This document shows, piece after piece, positions 46,881 to 57,310 of a stretch of 64,000 nt of DNA. Within the stretch, counting starts at the first letter, position 1. Every line of letters begins with the position of its first letter. Made by a program: the position numbers and the translations under genes. A model generated the notes under the pieces. That model did not search any database and was not told the origin of the DNA. It worked only from the letters and a program-made list of their open reading frames with translations. The stretch comes from Salvator merianae. Lineage: Eukaryota > Chordata > Lepidosauria > Squamata > Teiidae. The stretch spans positions 26,610,186 through 26,674,185 of the forward strand of contig QVOM02000073.1 in the NCBI GenBank assembly GCA_003586115.2, read 5' to 3'.

Positions 46881-48004
46881 TAGGGATGTGCACGAAATTT
46901 CGAAGCAACGAAATTTCGTACGAATTTCGTTGCTTCGCAACATTCGCATCGAATGCGAAGTGCCCTCTCTATCGCGAAAGTGAATAGCGAAAGTCACGGC
47001 GATTTTCGTCAATTTTCGTGACCTTCGCTACTCACCGCGAATGGCTATTTTTCGTCTCTTTTCGCTGCGAAAACTGTGATGCAACGAAACTTGGTAGCTT
47101 CGTAGCCTCAAGTCTCTGCCTCTAGAGGTGGAAATTGTAATGCATCACATTAGGAAAGATGGTATTTTTTTAACTCTTCGCCTGCCTCGCAGCGATCGCA
47201 CCACATGAGGATGAGAAACTCAGATGGCTAGGAGTTAATAAAACGTCTTTGATGGTGGTATATAGTTCTGCTTTTTGAAACGGAGGGCAAGACAAGGCGT
47301 CATTTTGCTGCTGCTCGGAAGTAGGGAGGGAGGGCAAGACGATGTGTCATTTCGCTGCTGCTCGGAAGTAGGGAGTTATTTCATCCTGCGGCTGCCGCCA
47401 GTCTTCTAAATTACGCGTTGAGCTGAAGGCAATTGCTTCCCGCGTCGCTGACTAAGCCTGCCCGCCTTGTAGGCGAGGTAATAATTTCTGTGCCCCAAAC
47501 GATCGGCACAGACGGCAGACAGCGATGAGTCGCGCCGATAAGTTAAAGGGACAGAAGTTAGCGTGCGTGCGCGTACAGACATGAGCGTCGAAAAGGCATC
47601 GAAAATGACAAAAAATCAAAGCGAAAAAAATTCCTTCGCTTGCTTTCGCTTGCTTTCGATCTGCAGCGAGGAACCCCAAATGTGCCTTCGTTGCTTTGAA
47701 TCCTGCTACAAACCGGCCGCCGGTAAAAAGTAAGCTCCGTGCAATTTTTACTTTTAACGAAGCAACTCCTTAAATTAGCAACGTGGACGGTCAAATATAG
47801 AAGGGAGAGGGCAGGTGGATATGCGGTGTTTGTTTTTCGCTACTTATTTCATTGATTTTGCACTTCCGGTTTTTTCGTGAAAATTTTCGCTGCGAAAACG
47901 AAAATCGCCATTTTCGCGACTTCCGTTTTCGTGTGAAAACGAAGCAACAAAGCTTCGATGCATTGCAAAACGAACAGAGAAAATCCATTTCGTGCACATC
48001 CCTA
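46881..48004 (-). mobile_element. CpG-rich non-autonomous hAT element, copy B (1,124 bp), inverted
   Basis: Termini TAGGGATGTGCACGAAA and its complement. Exact 8-bp target duplication TGACCCAC at 46873-46880 and 48005-48012. The whole interior matches copy A (28444-29560) reversed, including the two ~48-bp tandem units (47280-47375), AACGATCGGCACAGACGGCA and the GAAGCAACG subterminal repeats. No transposase. The small open frames seen across both copies run through TIR sequence and carry no protein signature. Confidence 0.93.
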
Positions 48005-48012
48005 TGACCCAC

Positions 48013-49451
48013 TGTTACATTTTCAGAGTCTGTAGTAGATCAGATAAGAAACTAATAAGTTATCCATATATTTAGATGAAGAAGCTTGTAGCGCAGGAAG
48101 CAGTAGGGGGCTAGAATGAAACACAAAGTGCAATTAGAGTAGTCAGGGAAAAATACCTGTGGTAGACTGAGATAAAGGTATAGACAGAGACAAAGATTGG
48201 AATCTCCATTTATAGACTACATTGAAAACTAGACAAATTTAAATTAGAAAGAGATGAGTGAAAAGACTACTTAATTTCTATGAATGACTTGTTGCAATAT
48301 TTCTATTACAAGCATAAAATGTGAAAGGTCTTCATCTGTCTATCTTTGGATCCAGGATTAGTAATCACATAACTAATTCTTCACTAAGTCTTGGCAGTTA
48401 TAGCCCATTTGCATGTAAAATTCTCTAACACTTTCTTAAGAGGAAAAGATCATCTCTATTTGGATCTGCAGCTAAGCCTGTCTGCTTTTACCATCCCTAT
48501 CCCCAGGCATGTATGAGACCTGTGACTGCTTAGGGCTGGGGTTTAGAGGAGCAGACCCTCTCTGATGATGTTTTAATTTTCTACTAACTGTACTGTATTA
48601 TTGTTATTATATTTTGAATTCTCTGTATAGCTACTGTTTTTTTTTTTTTCTTTGGCCATATTCACACTTATCTCATTGGGTTGGTCCACCAGAACTGGTC
48701 CAGCCTGGAATTGCTCCAGTGGCAGAAACAACACTACAGTCCCAGGATAAGCCTTCCACATTTGGAAGGCTGTTCAGAGAAGCCCCACTCACTGGCTCTT
48801 GAGATTGTATGATCTCCAGAGTCACGTCCAGGTTCTCTGAGCACTAGGAACTGCAGTTCTTAGCCTCAGCTCCCCCTGGGAACCAATTTTGGTGGCACAA
48901 TTTGGTGTATTGCCAAAATGTGCTCCCCTGTTAAACCACAACAGGTAGGTGTGTACCCTTTCTTATGCCTCCTTGAGCTGGTCGAGCCACTTCTGGAATT
49001 CCAGAAGACCTGTAAAAACAAGTCTGCTGTTGTTCCAGTCCAGGCAGCAGGACTGGGTCTAGACAGGGTCCTATGAGGATGGAGCAGCCCAGGGAAGAGG
49101 TGAGGTCTCTCTCTTCTGCTCTAGTATGTGGAAGACTGAGTCCAGAAGAGGGCTAACCCCTGCACTGGAACAGACTCCAGGTAAGCTTGGAAAGAAGCCT
49201 TTGTTAATTGCCTTGAACAATATTTGTAAAGGAGATATATGCATAAATTGATTGATTAATTATTGTCCTTGAAGGTCTGAAGCTAAAAGATGTCTGTCAT
49301 CAGACTGAAAGTCCCTAGATCTATAAAACATGGGGTGCAACAGTGGTGAAAAAAAATCTTAATGGAATTTAAACTGCAAATACCTATTAAAGGATACATT
49401 TTGGATTAATCTGTTTGTGATAATATGTCTATGCTTGTTCTACATGTATGA
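48013..49451. other. No gene seen; possible foldback and LINE-tail remnants
   Basis: CATATTCACACTTATC near 48658 resembles a foldback left end. TTGCCTTGAACAATATTTGT, then GGAGATATATGCATAAATTG near 49208-49250, resembles a LINE tail. Both are too weak to bound. Confidence 0.3.
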
Positions 49452-49459
49452 CTTTTTAG

Positions 49460-49771
49460 CAGAGATATGCTAAACCAGTTTGAATTTGAACAAGCTCATA
49501 ATTGATTGGGGGTATTTGATAGTTCAAATTTGACCAAGCACCCTGCCATTTCTAGAGGGTCAGTTCAAATTTGAACCAAAACTTTGTGAACTCGTGGTCT
49601 GAGCCAAATTAATTTCAGTTTGGCATTATTTTGCCTCCTTTAAAAGGATTGTTCATGTAATTTGAGGCCAAGAATGGGATCAAACAAGTTTGAATTTGAA
49701 TACCCTGCTAGTTTGAAGTAAAAGTTCAAATTCAAACTAAACAGCAAATTTTAAGTTTGTGCACATCTCTA
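49460..49771. mobile_element. hAT MITE, TAGAGATGTG family (312 bp)
   Basis: Left end CAGAGATATGCTAAACC, right end AAGTTTGTGCACATCTCTA. Exact 8-bp target duplication CTTTTTAG at 49452-49459 and 49772-49779. Interior has repeated GTTCAAATTTGA/AGTTTGAATTTGAA motifs in both orientations. Confidence 0.9.
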
Positions 49772-49937
49772 CTTTTTAGCCATCTTTCCTTTTGAATGAT
49801 GGAAAATAATGCAGTGAGAGAAGATGAAAGATGGTCTTATCTTTCAGTGAGGATTTTCAAAATGAAAATGTATATATTTTGGCTGATTGAATAACCTGAT
49901 CCTGCCACAGACATGTGTGACTCATGTGATGAGGATA

Positions 49938-50100
49938 TGAAACAGAACAACGAGAATGATCAAGGGTCTGGAACACCTTCCTTATGAAATCAGGCTACAA
50001 TGTGTTGGCCTCTTCAGGCTTGAAAGATGGCATGTAAGAGGAGATCTGACTGAAATATATAAAATCATGCACAATATGAAAAAGGTGGATAGAGAATGCC
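49938..50100 (+). mobile_element. CR1 LINE, left piece of an interrupted copy
   Basis: Encodes RMIKGLEHLPYEIRLQCVGL, then a stretch with RGDLTEIYKIMH, matching the RATKMVSGLQ ... LRGDMIAVFKYLKG region of the CR1 at 9285. It stops at AGAATGCC and resumes at 53933. 5' truncated. Confidence 0.85.
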
Positions 50101-53100
50101 CCACTGCTAGAGAGAGACTATCTCTGCTCCTGGCTGCCTCAGGGTGAGAGACTGAGGTAGGCTTGGTAGAGCTACTGACTCTGGCAGTGGGAGGACTCTG
50201 GAGGATGCTGGAATTCTCCAGAGCTTTGCAGGACCGGAACAAGCCAGCAAGGAGCCATTTTACCCCTGGAGCTCTGCAGCCTATACAGGCACCCAGCCTG
50301 TGGCCTTGCCTCTGCCATCAATGCCACGCCAGGAACAGAGATCTACACCAGGAGCCCACCACTCCCAATGCTCCTGCTGCACTGGGCCACACCCCCTCAC
50401 CTTCTAGCTTCAGCAGAGGGGGGAGAAAGATCACCTGCCACCACTGCTATTTAGGGAAGCGACCAGGGAGATGAGCCCCATCCAAGCCAGGAGCCCACCG
50501 CTCCCATGGCTCCTGCTGTGCTGGGCCACACCCCACACCTTCCAGCTTCAGCAGAGTGGGGAGAGAGAGCACCCGCCAGAAGTTTAGGACCAGCAGCGTA
50601 ATGGGGAGAGGCTTTGTATAGCTATTTTGTAGGGAGCGCATTGGCTGGTGGGGTGGGACATGTGCCTGGGCGAAGGGGATGGTGGGAGGCCTGGGGGCAT
50701 ACCAGTATTTATGGGCAGGGGGCAGTATGGCGCTGGGTGGCAGAAAAGGGTTTTACACCATCACCCCCTCTGTTCTGCCTCCCAACCAGATGGGGGACAG
50801 GAGGCCTGTCATTCAGCCTACCGGTCTAGTGGTGCTGCTTTTAAATGCCAGGTCAGTCCAAAATAAGACAGCTCTCATCTGCAATTTAATTGTGGATGAG
50901 GGGGCTGACCTGGCATGTATAACAGAGACCTGGGTGGGGGAGTTGGGTGGGCCTGAGATCACCCAGTTGTGCCCCTCAGGCTATCAGGTACAGCACCAGT
51001 CAAGGCCAGTGGGGCAGGGTGGCGGAGTGCCTGAAGGCCACCAGGTCGCTCACCAGGCGCCCCTTCGACCCAGTGCCCAGAGTCGAGTGTCTGTCCTTGG
51101 TCTTGGGTGAGAGAGAACAGTTGGGAGTGTTGCTGGTGTACCATGCACCCTGCTGCCCAGGCTCCTCCCTGCCTGGGCTGGCAGAGTTGGTCTCGGGATT
51201 GGTGTTGGAATGTCCCCAGACAGTGGTCTTGGGTGACTTCAACCTCCACCTCGAGGACGCCTCTGATAAACTAGCCCAGGACCTCATGGGATCCATGACA
51301 ATCATGGGGCTTTCACAGTTTGTCTCTGGCCCAACACACATAGCAGGACATACTCTTGACCTTGTGTTTGCTACTGGGGGATGCTCCGTTAATTGGAGGT
51401 TTGGAGATTTGCCCCGTGTCATGGACGGATCACCACCTGATGAAATTTGGGCTATCAGTCACTCCTGTCCACCGCAGGGGTGTGGGCCAGATTGTAATGG
51501 CCCACCCACAGAGCAAGATGGAATCTAAAGGATTTCTGAATGCTCTAGGGGATTTTCTGGATGGCATGGCCAGCACTCCTGTCGAAGCCCTGGTCTCTCT
51601 GTGGAACAGGGAGATTCTGCAGGCCCTTGACATGATCGCTCCCGAGCGTCCTCACCCAGCCGGTAGAGCTCAAGGGGCTCCATGGTTTAATGGGGACCTA
51701 AGAGTGATGAAACAGGAGGGGCGATGACTGGAGCGTTGGTAGTTAAAATCGCGGAGCGGACCTGACTGGACATGGGTTAGAGCTCATTATCGAGCCTACC
51801 ACGTGGCGGTGAAGGCGGTGAAGAAGGCTTACTTCTCCGCCTCTATCGCATCCGCAAGTAGCCGTACTGCAGAGCTTTTCTGGGTAGTGAACAGCCTGGT
51901 GTCCTCTGATAGGGGGGCAGAGGCTGAACTGACCCCGGATATCTGCTGTGACATTTTTATGAGGCACTTTAGGGACAAAGTCGCTCAGATTCACTCAGGA
52001 TTGGATATCACACTCGAACAGTATCCTGTGGAGGTGTCCAGGGCTCCAGTTTGTCAGTTTTTGATGGATCCGTTTGAGTTGTTGCGGTCTGAGGATGTGG
52101 ACAGGCTGCTTGCAGGAATGCGTCCTTCCACCTGCCTCCTAGACCCTTGCCCGTCTTGGCCAATTAAATCTAGCCGGGAAGGGATGGCTGAGTGGGTCTT
52201 GAGCGTTGTCAGCGTGTCACTGGGGGAGGGCATAGTACCATCGTTCCTTAAAGAGGCAGTGGTCGTCCCCCTCCTTAAGAAACCTTCCCTTGACCCCACA
52301 GTGCCAGGCAACTATTGCCCAGTAGCTAGCATCCCTTTTCTGGGCAAGATTTTGGAGACGGTGGTGGGGAGGCAACTGCAGACATTCCTGGTGGATACTG
52401 ATTATCTAGACCCGTTTCAATCCAGTTTCAGGCGGGGCTACAGCACAAAGACTGCCTTGGTTGCCCGGATGGATGATCTACTTCGAGAGAGGGACAGGGA
52501 TCATGCCTCCTTGTTGGTTCTCCTGGACCGATCGGCTGCATTTGATACCATCAACCATGGTATCCTCCTGGACTGACTTTGGGGACTGGGCCTTCGGGGC
52601 ACTGTCTTGCAGTGGCTTGAGTCCTTTCTCTGGGGGAGGTGTCAGAGAGTGGTGGTAGGTGGCCAGAGTTCACAGCCATGGGAACTCCCTTGTGGGGTTC
52701 CCCAGGGCTCAGTGTTGTCCCCACTACTGTTTAACATCTACATGCAGCCGCTTGGGACAGTCATTAGGGAATTTGGGGTTGGGTGCCATCAATATGCAGA
52801 TGACACCCAGCTCTACCTCTCGATTCCAGCAGAGTCAGGTGAGGCACTCTCTGTACTTGACTCCTGCCTGGGGGCGGTGTCGGGCTGGATGAGGACCAAT
52901 AAACTCCAACTGAATCCAGACAAAACAGATATTCTGTGGGCTCAGAGCCCCCGTGTTCCAGTCATCGCGGGACACCTGGTGCTGGATGGGAATGTTCTTC
53001 CCCTAAGGGACTGGGTGCGAGACCTGGGGGTCCTCCTGGATTCATTATTGTCCCTTGAATTACACGTGGTGGCGGTGGCCAGGGGTGCCTACCAGGGGCT

Positions 53101-53932
53101 CCGACTGGTTCGGCAGCTTCGTCCGTATTTGGATGCGGGGGACCTGGCCACAGTTCTGCATGCCCTGGTAACCTCCCCTTTGGACTACTGTAACACGCTC
53201 TACATGGAGCTACCTTTGAAGACGGTCTGGAAACTAGAGCTGGTGCAGAATGCAGCAGCTCATCTGCTGTCGGGTCAACCAGACCGTGCACATATCTTGC
53301 CGGTTCTGAAAAGTCTTTACTGGCTTCCAATACATTTTTGGGCTCAATTCAAAGTGTTGACTTTAGTCTGTAAAGCCCTAAATGGTTTGGGTCCTGCCTG
53401 TCTGAAGGAGCGCCTCCACCCATATGTGCCTGCCTGCACGCTGAGGTCACAGGGGGAGTCCCTCCTGGTGGTCCCTTCCCCTGCAGTAGTGCGGGGGATG
53501 GGGGTGAGGGGGAGGATTTTCTCTGTGGCTGCCCCCAGGTTGTGGAACAGCCTCCCTACTGAGATTCGCCAGGCGCCATCCCTGTTTGGGTTTCTTCGCC
53601 TGGTAAAGACCTTTCTCTTTGCCCAGGCATATGGACCTTGACCCTCTGAGAAGGCCCCCCCCCCCCTCATTGCTGCCGGACTGTTGTTTTGTTGGGTGAG
53701 GGTGGTTTTGTGGTGGGGGCCAGGAGATATTTTTTATGATGGTTTTTAAATGTTTTTATGGGATTTTTATTGTAATCGTTTGTATAAGCTTTGGTAAGCT
53801 GTTTGTATGTTTTATGATGTTTTACAATGTTTTATGGTGTTTTTATTGTAATTGTTTTTGATATGTTTTTGTAAGCCGCCCTGGGACCCCTCAGTATAGG
53901 GCAGGGTAGAAATTCAAATTAAAGTAAAGTAA
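50101..53932 (+). mobile_element. Near-full-length L2-like LINE (3.8 kb) inserted in a CR1
   Basis: Bounded by AGAATGCC (50093-50100) and AGAATACC (53933-53940), a 7-of-8 target duplication, with CR1 sequence on both sides. Layout: GC-rich 5' region to ~50680, one ORF with endonuclease and reverse transcriptase, T-rich 3' UTR with repeated TTTTTATTGTAAT, and a tail GTAAGCCGCCCTGGGACC ... AGGGCAGGGTAGAAATTC ... (AAAGT)n. No poly(A) tail; the end is a short tandem repeat as in the CR1/L2 branch of Jockey-type LINEs. L2 rather than CR1 is chosen because the end is not ATTCTATG and the ORF differs strongly from the CR1 at 9285. The exact clade is not certain. Confidence 0.88.
50679..53641 (+). 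pseudogene. LINE ORF2: endonuclease + reverse transcriptase, broken
   Basis: In active elements this protein nicks target DNA and copies the element RNA into the nick. Endonuclease landmarks in order: LLNARSVQNK (~50838), ITETW (~50920), VVLGDFNLH (~51220), GHTLDLVFA (~51345), TDHH (~51427). Reverse transcriptase landmarks: VPLLKKPSLDP (~52267), FDTINHGILLD (~52541-52573), CGVPQGSVLSPLLFN (~52691), QYADDTQLY (52790), then LQLNPDKT and the C-terminal FSVAAPRLWNSLP. The catalytic YADD is intact. The reading frame shifts near 51020 and again near 51400; in-frame stops are TGA at 51725, TAG at 51740 and TGA at 52574. From 51356 the frame is otherwise continuous to the TGA at 53639. No separate ORF1 was recognised. 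The few lesions suggest a moderately young but inactive copy. Confidence 0.88.
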
Positions 53933-54312
53933 AGAATACCAGAGAACACTCTATGAAGCTGTTGGGTAGGAGAGCTTTTTTCACCCAGAGAGTCATCAGT
54001 CTATGGAATTTACCACTGGAAGAGGTGGTGACATCAATCAGTCTGGATAGCTTTAAGAATGGATTGGGCAGATTCATGGAGGTCAGGTTATCAGTGGCTA
54101 CTGGAATGAATGTCTAGGTACTGCCTCCAGGGTGGAGAGACAGTTTGAATGCCTCTAAAGACCATTTGTGGGAAGTTGAGAACAGTTTTGACTTCTTCTT
54201 TTTTTCTGCTTGAGATGCCCAGAAGCAATTGGTGGGCCACTGTGTGAAATAGGATGCTGGACTTGATGGCCATGGCCTGGTCCAGCAGGGCTCCTCTTAA
54301 GTTCTTATGTTC
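53933..54312 (+). mobile_element. CR1 LINE, right piece of the interrupted copy
   Basis: Continues the CR1 frame with KLLGRRAFFTQRVISLWNLP, then EEVVTSISLDSF, matching the SHWNRLPQEVVGSHSLEIF region of the copy at 9285. The 3' UTR with CAGGGTGGAGAGACAGTTTG, CCCAGAAGCAATTGGTGGGC and CAGGGCTCCTCTTAAG ends in TTCTTATGTTC. This links the free-standing tails at 10950, 14541 and 15091 to CR1. Confidence 0.88.
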
Positions 54313-56282
54313 ACTCTTTGGTATTCCCTCAAATAATGCAATATTTCTGTAGAATTCAGAATGTAGCCACAGCAGCTCCTATAAGTGGAGTGAGGACTGG
54401 AAATCTTACTCTGTTAAGTATTCTGAGGCATCAAATAATATTCATCACTACTTTTTATGGCCTATGTTTAAATTTTATGATTTCACTCAGTAATGCTCTC
54501 CATATTGTTATAAACTATCCTCGTGCGATGTTTGGAGAAAGGGTAAAAGGGAGAAAGAAAGAAATATGTTCAGCTCTCCCAAAGTGGATGTTACTTCCAT
54601 CATTATCACTCTCTCACACACACATACACATGCACACACATTTTCATTAATGTCCAAAGGTCAGATTAAAGATACTTCAGTAAGATCTGCATGCACTTGT
54701 GATGCACCCAGAGGGCTGGATGTTCCTGGGTGCATATTCCATGCTTTATTCTGGAATATCCAAATATAGCAGAATACATCATCAATGCAATATAGTAAAT
54801 CTAGAAGATTATTTTAAGAATTGAGAATATAAGCTAAAACAAAACACGATAATTTCTATCTAATTTTGCCTTATCTTTCTTTTAAATGTTATCTTTACAT
54901 ATAATAAATTTTGTTCCACTTATTTTCTGTAGTGAGGAGCTGTTTGTTTGAAATATTGTTAAATCTCTTTTCCAGTTCCTTTGGTCATTTGTTTATTTAA
55001 ATTTATTTATCCTGAACAAGAAGTGGAATGAACCTGAAATTGAAACACGTGGTATAATTGGCTGAAAGAAAAAAAAAAAAAAGTTAAAATCATGTGTGCT
55101 GCCCCAGTGAAATGCAGATTCTCTGTGTTACACTTATGTAAAATATATCACACATGATGCTTGTGTTGTAACAAGTATCCCATAACAAATGTAACACATA
55201 AGTAATACCTTAAAGGTTATGCATACATACTGATAATTTCATTACAGATGCTTCACTATTGAATTTTTTGCTTTCATAGCAGCTCTATGTGTGAGCTGAA
55301 GCCCTGACTTTCTCAGATTATGACTGGACAGAGGCAATGCTCTACAAACTAAGGTCACTGTCAGCATTTTCAACAAAACTTTTATCTGACTTTCACAATA
55401 ACTATAATAGTAGTCTATTTCACAATGCATTGCTATTAATATGTACTTTCCAGTCTGCTTTGCCATATGGCTCTGACAGTAAGAAATAATCCATCTGTTC
55501 AAAAGGGCTTTTCTTTCTTTCTTATCTGCTGCAGTGAGCTGTTCTTAATCCTTCAGAATGGTTCAGCTCATCTCTGTCTTTTTCATGTTGTTTACTGAAA
55601 CAAGTTCTCAAAGCAAACTGAAAACCTATGAAAGGGAGTTTCATATATCCTGAAGGAATATGATATATTTGCCAGGGACAACAGTAAAGAAAAACAATAA
55701 TGTGTAAATGGGACAATATAGGATTTTTGTTCATATTGAAAATGTTTCCAACAGAAAAGATAACTTTGGACACAATAGCAATGTCCAAAGAAGAAACATT
55801 TGAGGACACTGGAATGCCACCTGTGGATGGGTTCCATCAGCTTATGTTGCTTGTGGAATGGTTCAGCAGGACTAGAGTGGGCAGCAAGGCTTCAGTTGAA
55901 AGCCTCTTTTTGATATTCCTAAACCTTGGCCATTTCAACACTAACCTTCTTGGTGTGGTTTAGCTAGTCCACTCCAGCGAGTCCCAATCCAAGCTCAGCA
56001 GGTGTCTGCTGTCCTCATCATGAGGGTGGGACTGTCTGTTCTAGACCAATGCTGTTAGCACTGAGGAGGTGTCATAGCTATTTCAGTCTACATAACTGAT
56101 GCTCTGCTCAAAGCACCACCCACCTCAGGCAGCAATTACTCATGTTCAGAGCACATACTGCATGTAGAGCTGTACAGGGCTATCTTCACAATCTTGTCAA
56201 TGTCTGACTGCTGTCTTTGAAAGCAGCATTCAAATAGTTCTACATCAACTCCATCTGACACTTTTTTGAAAATATTTCACTC
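54313..56282. other. No feature identified
   Basis: No motif-bearing frame. A short ACACACAT-rich patch lies near 54615-54640. Confidence 0.3.
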
Positions 56283-56328
56283 CCTTCCTTCCTTCCTTCC
56301 TTCTTTCCTTCCATCCTTCCTTCCTTTT
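56283..56328 (+). repeat. Imperfect (TTCC)n microsatellite
   Basis: CTTC/TTCC units with TTCTTTCC and CCATCC interruptions. Confidence 0.95.
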
Positions 56329-56924
56329 TAAAGGCAAGGTTTGCGCAATTGTGCAGATCTTCAGTTTTGCAAGTTCCGGGGGAAACAGGAACTTGCAAAG
56401 CTTCAGATTTGTACAATTATGTAAAACTCACCTTATTAAAAAACACACATTTCTATCCTAAAGTGATCTTTGGAGGAGGTATGTAGGCTGTGAATATAGG
56501 GCAGTGGTGGAGATGCACAGACATTGTGATGTTTCACCGAGTCTGGAATGTCCCAGTTCTCCTTGTTCTGAACAAGATGTGGAAGTGCTGATGCCTGAAC
56601 TGGAACAGATGGAGTTAAAAGAAGTCTACCACTAAATTGGGATTGGGAACCCTTAGGACAGTTGTAGCACTGGACAACACTAGCTCTATGCAGAAGAAGC
56701 ATGCTAGCAAGCAGCTTATTCCAGGCAAGTGCAGGAACAGCCCTTGTTTCAGTTCCAGAACATAGCTCAGAAGCATCAAAGTGAAGTTTCTAACCAGAAC
56801 CTCACTTACACCATCTACCCTTGCAGAAGCACTCACAAACTTCAGTGACTGGCATCCTTCTGGCATACATAAATGCTCATTAAAGAAGAAAACAGCAAAA
56901 TAATATCTGAGAAGGAGGAAATTT

Positions 56925-57310
56925 TCTGCACTTACCTGGTTGGATTGCCCTTAATCAGGAAGAGTGTCATCTGCACCACAATGATGTGTGACCACCTAGC
57001 CTCTGTGCCAGCTCTGGGCAAACTTTAGAGCCACCCTCCTCAGGACTCTGAGGGTTCCTAGCCTCAGAACTGCCCCCCAAGGGTTTCTAGTCTTGGAGCC
57101 CCTGGGAGGACCTATTTCAACAGGGTAATAAAGTCTTCACCAGAATGAATCCCCCTGTAAATTGGAACATGGAGGTGTGCATATTCTGCATGCCTCCTTG
57201 TTCTGGATTAGGCTCCACTACTATACTGGTAGACATCAATATTGAGGTCTACTGGCAATCCTGTGCAGAGGGATTGTACCAAAGTTATTATAGGATTATA
57301 AAGGCCCTCT
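56925..57310. mobile_element. Foldback-type element (family C), second copy, weak
   Basis: TTTTCTGCACTTACCTGG resembles a foldback left end. GTGTCATCTGCACCACAATG, CCAGCTCTGGGC and GGGTTCCTAGCCTC parallel 39905-40025. The right end may be the AAAGGCCCTCTG at 57300. Boundaries unproven. Confidence 0.4.

Noticed and set aside
47452..48012. Paired 70-110 codon frames present in both 1.1 kb hAT copies (28439-28986 and 47452-48012)
   Set aside because: Similarity simply follows DNA similarity of the two copies. The frames differ in length and start, run through the TIR, and show no hAT dimerisation or DDE-type signature.
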